A DNA stretch of 64,000 bases from Aliiroseovarius sp. M344 (GTDB lineage: Bacteria; Pseudomonadota; Alphaproteobacteria; Rhodobacterales; Rhodobacteraceae), in contig NZ_CP081153.1 of the NCBI RefSeq assembly GCF_025140835.1, positions 1,550,001 through 1,614,000 on the forward strand. The letters are read 5' to 3'. Below are positions 55,000 to 64,000 of this stretch, piece after piece; within the stretch, counting starts at the first letter, position 1, and every line of letters starts with the position of its first letter. Below the pieces are notes generated by a model that saw only the letters and a list, made by a program, of their open reading frames with translations, did no database searches and was not told the DNA's origin. Both the position numbers and the translations under genes were made by a program.

Positions 55000-55479
55000 T
55001 CAGCGTGCGCCTAAAGCCAAGGCAGCCTGCGATAAAAGCGTCAAAGCGTGATCGGCAGCGGCATAGCGCACCTTTGCGCGGCCCATTGCGCCGAATTCAA
55101 TGGTTTCGGTTTGGCACCCCTCGCGCGTTGCCAGTCCAGAGCAAACGCGCCCTTCGGGTTTGTGTTCGGACCCGCCGGGGCCTGCGATACCGGTGATCGA
55201 CACGGCAAGATCTGCCTGCGACCTAGCCAGGGCACCAACGGCCATTTCGTGCGCAATCTGTTCAGAGACGGCTCCGAATTCGTCCAGTGTGGCTTGGATA
55301 ATGCCCAACATGTCGCGTTTGGCTGCGTTGGAGTAGGTGATGAAACCCCGGTCAAAAACATCAGAACTGCCCGGCACGTCGGTCAGCCACGCGCCAACCA
55401 TGCCACCTGTACAGCTTTCGGCGGTGGCTATTTTCAAGCCTTTGGTGCGGCACAGGTCAATAAGGTCAGGCGCGTTCAT
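55000..55479 (-). CDS. CinA-type nicotinamide-nucleotide amidase (PncC domain)
   Basis: 159 residues, only the C-terminal amidase domain of CinA. The active-site motif ATAESCTGGMVGAWLT (Ser and the following Thr/Gly) and the GIAGPGGSEHKPEGRV loop are present. PncC deamidates nicotinamide mononucleotide to nicotinate mononucleotide, recycling NAD. It lies 3 bases after pgpA, last in the ispDF-pgpA-cinA unit. Confidence 0.93.
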   Translation of the reverse strand: MNAPDLIDLCRTKGLKIATAESCTGGMVGAWLTDVPGSSDVFDRGFITYSNAAKRDMLGIIQATLDEFGAVSEQIAHEMAVGALARSQADLAVSITGIAGPGGSEHKPEGRVCSGLATREGCQTETIEFGAMGRAKVRYAAADHALTLLSQAALALGAR

Positions 55480-55482
55480 GGG

Positions 55483-55983
55483 CTACATCAAAACCGCGTG
55501 GGCGGCATAGGCAGCGATGATGACGGTCACCGCGGCGGCCACACCCGCAAAGACATCATCCAGCATAACGCCCGCGGCGTCTCCGCGACGGTCAGCTTTG
55601 CCTATGGGGCCAAACTTGGTGATGTCAAAGAAGCGAAACGCCAAAAACCCGATGACCCAACCGGGATAGAGCGCCAGAAAATCCGCGCCCATCATCTTTG
55701 CGCCAAACGACACGGGAAACAGCGTGATCCACATGCCCACCACCTCGTCGATTACCACTTCGCCGGGGTCGTGGTTGTCCGATCCTGCGGTATAGGCTTC
55801 GGTCGCTTTCAGACCAACATAATAGGCAATAATGGTCGCGCCGGTCAGGGCAATCGGGCCACCGATCGTATGCAGCACCCAAGCCACGGGCAGCGCCGCC
55901 AGCGTGCCCCAAGTGCCGGGCGCGGGTTTCAGCAGCCCGGCATAGAAGAAGGTCGCAATCAGCTTGGCAGTCGATTTTTGCAT
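55483..55983 (-). CDS. pgpA: Phosphatidylglycerophosphatase A
   Basis: 166 residues, a small membrane enzyme that dephosphorylates phosphatidylglycerol phosphate. The PgpA signature is visible: LLKPAPGTWGTLAALPVAW (GTxGT region) and the metal-binding DPGEVVIDEVVGMWITLF. It has about four hydrophobic segments. It lies 4 bases after the ispDF stop and 3 bases before cinA. Confidence 0.95.
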   Translation of the reverse strand: MQKSTAKLIATFFYAGLLKPAPGTWGTLAALPVAWVLHTIGGPIALTGATIIAYYVGLKATEAYTAGSDNHDPGEVVIDEVVGMWITLFPVSFGAKMMGADFLALYPGWVIGFLAFRFFDITKFGPIGKADRRGDAAGVMLDDVFAGVAAAVTVIIAAYAAHAVLM

Positions 55984-55987
55984 AAGG

Positions 55988-57133
55988 TCAGTCCCTGATC
56001 AAAGTGGCCGAGGCCAGCGACGCTATGCCTTCGGATCGCCCGGTAAAACCAAGTCGCTCGGACGTCGTGGCTTTCACCGACACACGGTCCAGATCCAACC
56101 CCATAATTTCCGCCAGCGCTTCTCGCATTGCCAATGCGTGCGGTCCGATTTTCGGGTATTCGCACACCAACGTGACGTCCACATTGGCCAACCGGAAGCC
56201 CCGCTTGCCAGCCAAGGCCACCGCATGGCGCAGGAAGATGTCGCTGGCCGCGCCCTTCCATTGTGGGTCCGAGGGCGGAAAATGTTGTCCGATATCCCCT
56301 TCGGCCAGCGCGCCATAGATCGCATCGGTCAAGGCGTGCATCCCGACATCGGCATCCGAATGGCCCTTGAGCTTGCGGCTATGCGGGATGCGCACGCCGC
56401 ATAGGATGACGTGGTCGCCATCCTCAAACGCATGCACGTCAAACCCGTTGCCCATACGAATATCCATCGCCTGTTCCTTCGCTCTGTCACGGATCAACCT
56501 TTCGGCGCGGGCGAAATCGTCCGGCCCGGTGATCTTCATATTGGTCTCATCGCCTAACGTGATGGCGACGTCCAGCCCTGCCATGCGAGCCACTTCAACG
56601 TCGTCGGCGGCACTGCCTTGAAGCCCTCGATGGGCGGCAAGGATCGGGTCGAAGTGAAAACCTTGCGGGGTCTGCGCGCGATAAAGCCCGGCGCGCGACT
56701 GGGTGCCGGTCACTTGCCCGTCCGCGCCATGCCATAGGGCGTCAGTGACGGGCAGGGCGGGCGCGGCACCGGACGAGGTCGCCAATGCATCAATCACGTT
56801 GTCGATGACATCGTGGCTGACCAAAGGGCGGGCGACGTCATGGATCAGCACATACTCGGGTGCGCGGGCGGCCAGTGCCTCCAGCCCGGCGCGCACACTG
56901 GCATCACGCGTTGCCCCACCATGGACAAGCTCGACCCCCGCGATCTCTGCGGCCTGCGCGTGGTCATCGGGATGTATCACCAACAGACACTGAGTGATGC
57001 GCGGATGGCCCTGAAGGGCCGCCACAGTGTGCTGGGCGACTGACGCGCCAGCGACCTCGCGCCACTGTTTGGGCAGGCCTGCCCCTGCGCGCGTGCCGCG
57101 ACCGGCGGCGACAATGATGGCTGCGATTTCCAT
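55988..57133 (-). CDS. ispDF: Bifunctional IspD/IspF (MEP isoprenoid pathway)
   Basis: 381 residues combining two enzymes. IspD (about 1-220) has the cytidylyltransferase loop [20 protein letters not shown] and [11 protein letters not shown]. IspF (about 225-381) has [20 protein letters not shown] with its zinc Asp/His, and [20 protein letters not shown]. Together they convert MEP to CDP-ME and later CDP-MEP to MEcPP; the fusion is common in alphaproteobacteria. First gene of the ispDF-pgpA-cinA unit and divergent from dusB (166 bases between starts). Confidence 0.97.
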   Translation of the reverse strand: MEIAAIIVAAGRGTRAGAGLPKQWREVAGASVAQHTVAALQGHPRITQCLLVIHPDDHAQAAEIAGVELVHGGATRDASVRAGLEALAARAPEYVLIHDVARPLVSHDVIDNVIDALATSSGAAPALPVTDALWHGADGQVTGTQSRAGLYRAQTPQGFHFDPILAAHRGLQGSAADDVEVARMAGLDVAITLGDETNMKITGPDDFARAERLIRDRAKEQAMDIRMGNGFDVHAFEDGDHVILCGVRIPHSRKLKGHSDADVGMHALTDAIYGALAEGDIGQHFPPSDPQWKGAASDIFLRHAVALAGKRGFRLANVDVTLVCEYPKIGPHALAMREALAEIMGLDLDRVSVKATTSERLGFTGRSEGIASLASATLIRD

Positions 57134-57299
57134 GGCTCATGTTTAGGCCGTGCCGAAATGAAGGACAATGGGGACGATTGAGGGCGAAATACCGCACAAA
57201 AAATAGGCAAAATGTGAATCCAGACCTCGCTTAATGGGCGGAAAGTTGATATTTCGCAGGGTGGCACGCAGGTTTAGACGTGTTGCACAAGGATTAGGC

Positions 57300-58280
57300 A
57301 TGTCAGTCCGCGTCAAAGATATCACCCTCGACCCACCTGTGCTTCTGGCCCCGATGGCCGGGATCACGGACCTTCCGTTTCGCAATCTTGTCAGCAGTTT
57401 CGGTGCGGGGCTTGTCGTGTCGGAAATGGTCGCCAGTCAGGAAATGGTGCAGGCCAAGCCGGGGGTGCGCGAACGCGCTGAGCTTGGGTTTGGTCATGCC
57501 AACACCGCCGTGCAATTGGCGGCCCGCGATGTCTATTGGGCAGGCGAGGCGGCGCGGATGGTCGAACAGAACGGCGCCAGGATCATCGACATAAATATGG
57601 GATGTCCCGCCCGTAAGGTTGTGGGGGGGATGTCTGGATCGGCCCTGATGCGCGATCTGGATCACGCCTCGCGACTGATCGAGGCGATTGTCAGCGCTGT
57701 GTCCATCCCGGTGACGCTGAAAACCCGTCTGGGCTGGGATGATGACAGCCTGAATGCAGCCACGCTGGCGCAGATGGCCGAGGCTGCGGGCATCCAGATG
57801 ATCACCGTTCACGGTCGCACACGGTGTCAGTTTTATAAGGGGTGCGCCAACTGGGCCGCGATCCGCACTGTGAAAGATGCCGTTTCAATCCCCGTCATTG
57901 CCAATGGCGATATCGTCGACACCGCAACCGCCCGCCAAGCCATGGCAGACAGCGGCGCGGACGGGGTGATGATTGGGCGCGGCAGTGGCGGGCAACCTTG
58001 GCTGTTGGCGCAGGTGGCGCATGAGATTTGGGGCACGCCTGCACCTGCCATCCCACACGGCGCGGCTTTGGCAGGTATGGTGCAAGACCATTATCGCGCC
58101 AGCCTTGAGTTCTACGGCCCAGAATTGGGCGCACGCGTTATTCGCAAGCACTTGGGCTGGTATATGGACCTGGTCGGCACAGACGCCGATCTGCGCCGCC
58201 GCATCCTGTCCAGCCGCGACACTGCTGAGGTGCACGCCATGCTGCCCGACGCCATTTTGGCAGAACGGAGGGCGGCATGA
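57300..58280 (+). CDS. dusB: tRNA-dihydrouridine synthase B (NifR3)
   Basis: 326 residues from the ATG at 57300 (MSVRVKDITLDPPVLLAP); a longer frame from 57234 lacks family sequence. FMN-binding TIM barrel of Dus enzymes: LAPMAGITDLPFRNLV, the catalytic-cysteine loop DINMGCPARKVVGGMSGSAL, and ITVHGRTRCQFYKGCANW. The FMN phosphate site is GVMIGRGSGGQPWL. The gene is called nifR3 in Rhodobacter, where it is the first of the ntrBC operon. It overlaps ntrB by 4 bases. Confidence 0.96.
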   Translation: MSVRVKDITLDPPVLLAPMAGITDLPFRNLVSSFGAGLVVSEMVASQEMVQAKPGVRERAELGFGHANTAVQLAARDVYWAGEAARMVEQNGARIIDINMGCPARKVVGGMSGSALMRDLDHASRLIEAIVSAVSIPVTLKTRLGWDDDSLNAATLAQMAEAAGIQMITVHGRTRCQFYKGCANWAAIRTVKDAVSIPVIANGDIVDTATARQAMADSGADGVMIGRGSGGQPWLLAQVAHEIWGTPAPAIPHGAALAGMVQDHYRASLEFYGPELGARVIRKHLGWYMDLVGTDADLRRRILSSRDTAEVHAMLPDAILAERRAA

Positions 58281-59359
58281 CCGGCGACTCCAATTTATGG
58301 TCCGCCTTACCGGTCCCGGCCTTGGAACTGGATGGCAAAGGCTGTGTTGCGCGGTTGAACGGCGCTGGAGAGTCCTTTCTGAATACATCAGAGCGCAGTC
58401 TGATAGGACAAGGATTGAAAGCGAAATTTGCGTTGTCGATCGACATTGATGACGCGTTGCTCCGGGTGCAGACCACGCAAGGCCCGCTCTATGTCGATGG
58501 CGCGAAACTAACCCTGGCAGGCGGTGAAACGCGCGAGGTTAACCTGCAGATTGCCCCTTTGGTCACGGTGAACGGCGATCAAGGGCATGTTCTGATCCTA
58601 CTACAACCACGCAATGGGGCAGAACATCTGGGTTGGGTGCAGGGATCACAGGTCGCGGCGCGTCAGGCGATCGGTATGGCCGAGATGCTGGCCCATGAGA
58701 TCAAGAACCCATTGGCAGGGATCACGGGGGCCGCGCAGCTTCTGTCGATGTCGCTGTCGCCCGAGGATCAGGAAATGACGGACCTGATCGTGGCCGAAAG
58801 CCGTCGGGTGGTAGCCCTGCTTGAACAGGTTGAACAATTTGGTGACCTGCGCCCCCCGGCCTGCGCGCCGGTCAATATCCACGATATTCTTGATCGCGCC
58901 CGCGCTACGGCACAAATTGGTTTTGCACCGGGTATGGTGATTTCCGAAGCCTATGATCCGTCGTTGCCAGAGGTCTGGGTGGACGGTGATCAGATCCAAC
59001 AGGTTTTTCTAAATCTTCTTAAGAATGCCGCGCAAGCCTTTGCTGGCCAAGGGAAAATCGAGATCAGAACGTTTTACGAGGCCGGGCTGCGGCTGCACTT
59101 GCCCGACGGCGGTCAGGCCAGCTTGCCGTTGCAGGTCGAGGTCATCGACAACGGCCCCGGCTTGCCTGCGGACATTGCGGACCACGTGTTTGATCCCTTC
59201 GTTTCTGGCCGCGAGAACGGCACCGGCCTTGGTCTGGCGCTGGTGTCCAAAATTCTCACCGACCACGGAGCATTGATATCCGTCGACAGCCGCCCCGGGC
59301 GCACCGTGTTTCGCATTTCTCTGCCGGTCGCCCCGGTGCCCAATCGCAAAGGAAACTGA
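58277..59359 (+). CDS. ntrB: Nitrogen-regulation sensor kinase NtrB
   Basis: 360 residues, soluble. An N-terminal PAS domain (about 5-120) is followed by His[22 protein letters not shown] with phospho-His140 and an ATPase domain with [10 protein letters not shown] (N box), [18 protein letters not shown] (G1) and [13 protein letters not shown] (G2). It phosphorylates NtrC when PII signals nitrogen limitation. Overlaps dusB and is 2 bases from ntrC. Confidence 0.96.
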   Translation: MTGDSNLWSALPVPALELDGKGCVARLNGAGESFLNTSERSLIGQGLKAKFALSIDIDDALLRVQTTQGPLYVDGAKLTLAGGETREVNLQIAPLVTVNGDQGHVLILLQPRNGAEHLGWVQGSQVAARQAIGMAEMLAHEIKNPLAGITGAAQLLSMSLSPEDQEMTDLIVAESRRVVALLEQVEQFGDLRPPACAPVNIHDILDRARATAQIGFAPGMVISEAYDPSLPEVWVDGDQIQQVFLNLLKNAAQAFAGQGKIEIRTFYEAGLRLHLPDGGQASLPLQVEVIDNGPGLPADIADHVFDPFVSGRENGTGLGLALVSKILTDHGALISVDSRPGRTVFRISLPVAPVPNRKGN

Positions 59360-59361
59360 CC

Positions 59362-60738
59362 ATGGATGGAACTGTTCTTGTTGCTGATGACGATCGCACG
59401 ATCCGGACTGTGCTGACACAGGCGCTGACCCGGGCCGGGTGCCGGGTACATGCCACGGGGTCGATGGTGACCCTGATGCGTTGGGTGGAAGATGGGCGCG
59501 GAGATGCCGTGATCTCGGACGTTGTAATGCCCGATGGAAACGGGCTTGAGGCGTTGCCGCGGATTGCAAAACTTCGGCCAAACCTGCCGGTGATCGTTAT
59601 TTCGGCGCAAAACACCATCATGACCGCCATTCAAGCCGCCGAGGCCGAGGCGTTCGATTACCTGCCCAAACCGTTTGATTTACCTGACTTGATGAAGCGC
59701 ACCGCGCAAGCGCTGGAACGCAAACGGGTCCGCGTGCCGGATGCCGAAAACCGTGCGGCGCAAATCCCCAATACCGCAACAGATCTACCTTTGGTCGGGC
59801 GAACCCCCGCAATGCAAGAGCTTTATCGGCTGGTGGCACGGGTTTTGAATGTCGACCTGCCGGTGTTGATCACTGGCGAAAGCGGTACGGGCAAATCGTT
59901 GATTGCGCAGGCCCTGCATGATTTCTCGGACCGGCGCGACGCGCCTTTTACCATTGCGACGCCGGATGACCTGGCACCATCCGATGGGGCCAGCGAAGTG
60001 GTGCGCAGGGCGCGCGGCGGCACTATTTTGTTCGATGGGGTCGGCGATCTGGATGCAGATGCCCAAGCCCGGCTGTCGCGGTTGTTGGACAGTTTGGGGC
60101 AGGGTGGCCCACGTGTTCTGGCCATATCGCAGGGTGATCTGGCGAAGGCGGCGGCGCAGGGAGATTTCCGCGAAGACCTCTATTACCGCCTTGCTGGCGT
60201 CGTGATCCCGGTGCCCAGCCTTCGCGAACGGCTTGAGGATATTCCGGCGTTGTCCGAACATTTCCTTGCCCGCGGTGCGCGTGATGGTCTGTCAGACCGC
60301 CATTTCTCGAGCGAGGCGGCCCAGACGTTGCGGGCTTTTCCATGGCCGGGCAATGTGCGCGAACTTGAGAACCTGGTAAACCGCCTGATGGTCACCAGCG
60401 CCGAGGAAGAAATTTCCAATGCCGAGGTGGAAATGGCACTTGGCGGTCCGGTCTCAACCTCGTTCGTGGCATCGGATATCACCGATGAACGCTTGTCAGA
60501 TTCGGTTGGACGACACCTGCAAAGGTTCTTTGATTTGCATGGCGGAACCTTGCCGCCTGCAGGGCTTTATCAGCGCATTTTGCGCGAAGTGGAGCTTCCT
60601 TTGATCGAAATTGCGTTGGATGCGACGGGCGGCAATCAAGCTAAATGTGCCGATTTATTGGGAATCAACCGCAATACCTTGCGTAAAAAGATCACCGAGC
60701 TCGAAATCGAGGTGACACGCCGCCGCAAATTGATGTAA
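59362..60738 (+). CDS. ntrC: Nitrogen-regulation response regulator NtrC (GAFTGA-less, Rhodobacter type)
   Basis: 458 residues. The receiver has phospho-Asp53 in [13 protein letters not shown] and Lys103 in YLPKPFD. The AAA+ domain has Walker [11 protein letters not shown] (G172-S179) and Walker [15 protein letters not shown]. Between them (about 200-220) the LFGHEKGAFTGA loop that contacts sigma-54 is missing: [20 protein letters not shown]. This is the known trait of Rhodobacter NtrC, which activates the sigma-70 polymerase. The Fis-like helix-turn-helix is [20 protein letters not shown]. Confidence 0.95.
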   Translation: MDGTVLVADDDRTIRTVLTQALTRAGCRVHATGSMVTLMRWVEDGRGDAVISDVVMPDGNGLEALPRIAKLRPNLPVIVISAQNTIMTAIQAAEAEAFDYLPKPFDLPDLMKRTAQALERKRVRVPDAENRAAQIPNTATDLPLVGRTPAMQELYRLVARVLNVDLPVLITGESGTGKSLIAQALHDFSDRRDAPFTIATPDDLAPSDGASEVVRRARGGTILFDGVGDLDADAQARLSRLLDSLGQGGPRVLAISQGDLAKAAAQGDFREDLYYRLAGVVIPVPSLRERLEDIPALSEHFLARGARDGLSDRHFSSEAAQTLRAFPWPGNVRELENLVNRLMVTSAEEEISNAEVEMALGGPVSTSFVASDITDERLSDSVGRHLQRFFDLHGGTLPPAGLYQRILREVELPLIEIALDATGGNQAKCADLLGINRNTLRKKITELEIEVTRRRKLM

Positions 60739-60830
60739 AAGGGCAACAGAGCGTGGCAATTGGGCACAAGACCCGGGCCACACAGGCGGTCGCCGCGGCA
60801 ACGCGGCCATGAGTAGTAGGGGCAAGCACA

Positions 60831-63092
60831 GTGGCGCGACGCGCGGTGCGGAAGTCGAGGCTGGACCAGTATCTGTCCATGCGCCGGTGGCGCCGGTTCA
60901 GATCGCTTGGCGCGTTTGGCATGGTCGTTTTGGGACCTGTGCTGGCGATTGTCACCTTCCTAACGCTCGGTCCCTTTGCCCAACGCGCTGATAGCAACAC
61001 CCTGCGTCTGATCCTTCTGGCGGATGCCATCTATGTCATCATGGTTGCCGGGCTGGTTTTGGCCGGTGTCAGCCGCATGATCGTTGCGCGCCGACAGGAA
61101 AGCGCAGGGTCGCGCTTGCACCTGCGCTTGACCGTGGTGTTTGCGGTGATCGCGCTGAGCCCCACGATACTTGTAGCCATTTTTGCGATGCTGACGCTGA
61201 ATATGGGGCTTGAGGGCTGGTTTTCAGATCGGGTCCGCACAGTTGTTGGCAACTCCCTGTCTGCTGCACAGGCCTATAAACAGGAAAGCCGCGATGGGTT
61301 GGTGCAGGACGGCGAAGCCATCGCGCTGTTTTTGGAGCGCGAGCGCCGGTCGCAACTTCTGTTCACAGATGCCGAGCTTGGATCTTTGCTGACACAGGGA
61401 CAGGCGCGCATCCAGCGCGGCCTGCGCGAAGCCTATGCGATTGATTCCCATGGGGTCATTCGGGTACGTGGCGGTGGCTCGTACCTGTTTGATTATGAAC
61501 AACCCAGCCAAGACGCCCTCGATCGCGCGCTGGCGGGCGAAACCGTGGTGATCGAGGATTGGCAGAACAACGAATTTCGCGTGCTGATCAAGCTCGACAA
61601 TTTCTCGGATCACCTGATCCAGCTCACCCGCGACGTGAACGGTGACATCCTTGACCTTGTTGATGAAACACAGGAAGCCGCGCGCGTTTACAACCAGCTT
61701 GAATCACAACGTGGCCAGCGTTTGTTCCAGTTTGGCCTGATTTATCTGGGCTTTGCTGTGATCCTGATATTGGCTGCCATTTGGATGGGCATGTCGTTCG
61801 CCGAACGTTTGGCGCGCCCTGTCGGGCGTTTGGCAGGGGCCGCACAACGTGTGGGCGCAGGTGATCTGGACGTGCACGTTATCGAAGAAGAGGGCGACGA
61901 CGAGATCGCAATGTTGGGGCGTTATTTCAACCAGATGACGACGCAACTCAAAGGCCAGCGCGAACGGCTTTTGGAAAACACCGAACAGATTGAACGCCGA
62001 CGCCGGCTGTTTGACAGCGTCTTGGGGTCTGTGACCGGGGGCGTGATCGGCTTGAATGCTGACGGGCAGGTGACGTTTGTCAATCGCGCCGCCGAAGACG
62101 TTTTGGATGTCAGCGACGAAACCGGGCAAGAGCATGAGCTGTCGCTTGTGGTTCCCGAGTTCCAACCGCTTTTGGATGAGGTCGCGAAAGGCGGTCGTGA
62201 AACCGCCCAGACCGAGCTGCGTCTGACGCGCGGTGGCAAACAGGAAAACCTGCTGGTGCGCATCGCAACGCGCCGCTCTGATGATGGCGGTTTAGAAGGC
62301 TATGTGGTTGCCTTTGATGATGTAACGGACCTTGTGTCCGCCCAGCGCATGGCGGCTTGGGGCGATGTGGCGCGCCGCATCGCGCATGAAATCAAGAACC
62401 CGCTGACGCCAATCCAACTGTCTGCTGAACGTATCAAACGCAAGTTCAGCAAGGTCGAAGGCATCGATGTTGAAGCATTGGAGCAATATACTGACGTGAT
62501 CGTGCGCCAGACCAACGATTTGCGCCGCATCGTCGACGAATTCTCTAAATTTGCCCGGATGCCCGAGCCGGAACGCCGCGCCACCGACATTGTTAAGCTG
62601 GTGCGTGATGCCGTCGTGTTGCAACAGGCGGGGCAAGAGGGTGTAACGATCGAAGCGAGTTTGCTGGATGGCCCGATTGATGTCGAGATTGACTCGACCA
62701 TGATCGGCCAGGCCCTGACCAACTTGATAAAGAACGCGGGTGAAGCCATTGAAACTTTGCACGAAAAGGGCGCTCCTGTCGGGCATTCGCCTGAAATACG
62801 GGTGAGCATGCAATCTGTCGCAGGCGGGGTCGAAATCACCATCGCGGATAACGGCATAGGTCTGCCTGAAGATCGCGCGCGGCTGTTCGAGCCTTATGTG
62901 ACAACTCGTGAAAAGGGCACGGGGCTTGGGTTGCCGATTGTTAAGAAAATTATCGAAGAGCATGGCGGGCGTTTGACCCTTGAGGATGCGCCCGCCTTTA
63001 ACGAAGAGAGCGCCCATGTCGGCGCTATGGCACGTATTTTTCTGCCCTCGGACGATGGGCAGATTGAGCAGTCAAGATTGGGGGCAATATGA
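60831..63092 (+). CDS. ntrY: NtrY sensor histidine kinase
   Basis: 753 residues from GTG at 60831; a near ATG at 60809 is in another frame. Membrane helices are MVVLGPVLAIVTFLTLGPFA, LLADAIYVIMVAGLVLAGVS, LTVVFAVIALSPTILVAIFA and, after a periplasmic domain of about 170 residues, FGLIYLGFAVILILAAIWMG. Then come HAMP, PAS (FDSVLGSVTGGVIGLNADGQ), His[19 protein letters not shown] (phospho-His near 520), and an ATPase domain with GTGLGLPIVKKII. NtrY senses nitrogen or redox state and pairs with NtrX. Overlaps ntrX by 4 bases. Confidence 0.96.
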   Translation: MARRAVRKSRLDQYLSMRRWRRFRSLGAFGMVVLGPVLAIVTFLTLGPFAQRADSNTLRLILLADAIYVIMVAGLVLAGVSRMIVARRQESAGSRLHLRLTVVFAVIALSPTILVAIFAMLTLNMGLEGWFSDRVRTVVGNSLSAAQAYKQESRDGLVQDGEAIALFLERERRSQLLFTDAELGSLLTQGQARIQRGLREAYAIDSHGVIRVRGGGSYLFDYEQPSQDALDRALAGETVVIEDWQNNEFRVLIKLDNFSDHLIQLTRDVNGDILDLVDETQEAARVYNQLESQRGQRLFQFGLIYLGFAVILILAAIWMGMSFAERLARPVGRLAGAAQRVGAGDLDVHVIEEEGDDEIAMLGRYFNQMTTQLKGQRERLLENTEQIERRRRLFDSVLGSVTGGVIGLNADGQVTFVNRAAEDVLDVSDETGQEHELSLVVPEFQPLLDEVAKGGRETAQTELRLTRGGKQENLLVRIATRRSDDGGLEGYVVAFDDVTDLVSAQRMAAWGDVARRIAHEIKNPLTPIQLSAERIKRKFSKVEGIDVEALEQYTDVIVRQTNDLRRIVDEFSKFARMPEPERRATDIVKLVRDAVVLQQAGQEGVTIEASLLDGPIDVEIDSTMIGQALTNLIKNAGEAIETLHEKGAPVGHSPEIRVSMQSVAGGVEITIADNGIGLPEDRARLFEPYVTTREKGTGLGLPIVKKIIEEHGGRLTLEDAPAFNEESAHVGAMARIFLPSDDGQIEQSRLGAI

Positions 63093-64000
63093 GCGATATT
63101 CTGATTGTCGATGATGAACGAGATATCCGCGAGCTAATTTCGGATATTTTGAAAGACGAAGGCTTTTCAACACGGCTTGCGGGAACCTCAGACGAGGCGG
63201 TGGCCGAGGTGAAGGCAGAATTGCCTTCGCTGATGATCTTGGACATTTGGCTAAAAGATTCAGCTATGGACGGGATCGACATCCTGAAGATGGTCAAACG
63301 CGAGCATCCTGAGGTGCCGGTTGTGATCATTTCGGGCCATGGCAATATCGAAATTGCGGTGGCTGCGATCAAGCAAGGGGCCTATGATTTCATCGAAAAG
63401 CCCTTCAACATCGACCAGCTTATGGTGGTGATCGGGCGCGCGATGGAAACAAGCCGTTTGCGCCGAGAGAACACCGAGTTGAAGCGTCGCGACACGCATC
63501 CAACCGAAATGATTGGATCAAGTGCGTCATTCAAATCATTGAAATCAAACCTAGATAAGGTCACGAAGTCTAACGGGCGGGTGCTTTTGACAGGTGCTGC
63601 CGGTGCCGGCAAGGAAATGGCCGCGCGCTATGTGCATGCGAATTCCGACCGGGCATCGGCGCCGTTTGTGGTTGTGAACTCTGCCTCGATCGATGCGGAT
63701 CGGATGGAAGAGGTTCTTTTTGGTCGCGAAAGCGTGGAGCGCGGTGTCGAGCCGGGCCTTCTGGAAGAGGCCAATGGTGGCGTGCTGTATTTCGATGAAG
63801 TGGCGGAAATGCCCCTTGGCACGCAATCCAAGATCCTGCGTGTCCTCGTTGATCAACGGTTCCAACGGGTCGGTGGTAATGACAAAGTTTCGGTCGATTT
63901 GCGTGTTATCTCGTCAACGAACCGCGATTTACAGGCAGAGATCGATGCGGGCCGGTTCCGTGAAGAACTGTATCATCGGCTGAATGTCGTGCCGATTGCT
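63089..64000 (+). CDS. ntrX: NtrX response regulator, 3' end cut by window
   Basis: 304 codons visible; the DNA-binding end lies beyond the window. The receiver has phospho-Asp52 in MILDIWLKDSAMDG and Lys in FIEKPFN. The AAA+ domain has a changed Walker A, TGAAGAGKEMAARYVH (169-176, canonical GESGTGKE), and Walker B GVLYFDEVAEMP. After LFGRE (210-214) the GAFTGA loop is absent, replaced by SVERGVEPGLLEEANGG. Like NtrC here it is unlikely to act with sigma-54. R-finger region: VISSTNRDLQAEIDAGRFR. Confidence 0.94.
   Translation, partial: MSDILIVDDERDIRELISDILKDEGFSTRLAGTSDEAVAEVKAELPSLMILDIWLKDSAMDGIDILKMVKREHPEVPVVIISGHGNIEIAVAAIKQGAYDFIEKPFNIDQLMVVIGRAMETSRLRRENTELKRRDTHPTEMIGSSASFKSLKSNLDKVTKSNGRVLLTGAAGAGKEMAARYVHANSDRASAPFVVVNSASIDADRMEEVLFGRESVERGVEPGLLEEANGGVLYFDEVAEMPLGTQSKILRVLVDQRFQRVGGNDKVSVDLRVISSTNRDLQAEIDAGRFREELYHRLNVVPIA

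Noticed and set aside
55048..55998. 316-codon open frame on the plus strand
   Set aside because: Antisense to cinA and pgpA, which are complete and conserved; no RBS or family sequence.

Overview
The window is a gene-dense chromosomal segment of an alphaproteobacterium, almost certainly of the order Rhodobacterales (Rhodobacter/Roseobacter relatives). The evidence is the dusB(nifR3)-ntrB-ntrC-ntrY-ntrX order with an NtrC that lacks the sigma-54 contact loop, a fused IspDF, a DksA-like protein with one cysteine, a recA gene preceded by a GAAC-N7-GAAC LexA box, cckA preceded by a TTAA-N7-TTAAC CtrA box, and an edd-eda Entner-Doudoroff operon. No genus can be named from this sequence alone. I see no prophage, insertion sequence, CRISPR array or rRNA operon.

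Layout. 1-4.2 kb: end of a class III aminotransferase, then an overlapping triad (retropepsin-like 'zinc protease', RimK glutamate ligase, AstE/AspA-type deacylase) and a CorA/ZntB cation transporter. 4.2-6.7 kb: edd-eda behind a LacI-type operator. 6.9-8.6 kb: a 23S rRNA-methyltransferase-like gene overlapping a PIN-domain gene. 8.7-16 kb: a long minus-strand run (MoxR ATPase, RES/Xre toxin-antitoxin pair, GNAT, DUF2927 lipoprotein, 52-residue membrane protein, CoxE-type VWA protein, small membrane protein, DedA, M48 protease). 16.3-31.8 kb: core genes dksA, guaB, an RsmB-like methyltransferase, cckA, recA, alaS and typA, plus an FAD monooxygenase, a PEP-mutase-like enzyme, an SMR transporter and an Lrp regulator. 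31.9-36.3 kb: small housekeeping and metabolic genes, a SLAC1-like channel and rplM-rpsI.

36.3-47.6 kb is the most accessory-looking part: a secreted serralysin-like M10 metalloprotease with RTX repeats and a more AT-rich base composition, tRNA-Arg(CCG), an octaheme cytochrome c of the tetrathionate-reductase family with its own cytochrome b, a divergent peptidoglycan pair (Tat-exported DUF882/M15 peptidase and a YcbB-like L,D-transpeptidase), and an lpxD-ACP-ketosynthase cassette. 47.7-57.1 kb: IalB-like protein, HerA-like ATPase, CorC-type transporter, MmgE/PrpD protein, an orphan ammonium transporter and cinA-pgpA-ispDF. 57.3-64 kb: the nitrogen-control operon dusB-ntrBC-ntrYX, cut by the window end inside ntrX.

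No wholly unknown defence or biosynthetic system is evident. The best candidates for something under-described are the Rim/deacylase triad, the LpxD-ACP-ketosynthase cassette, the octaheme cytochrome/cytochrome b pair, the RES/Xre module lodged between a MoxR ATPase and its VWA partner, a catalytic-glutamate-less crotonase resembling ECHDC3, and several intergenic dyads and one orphan terminator that no gene explains.
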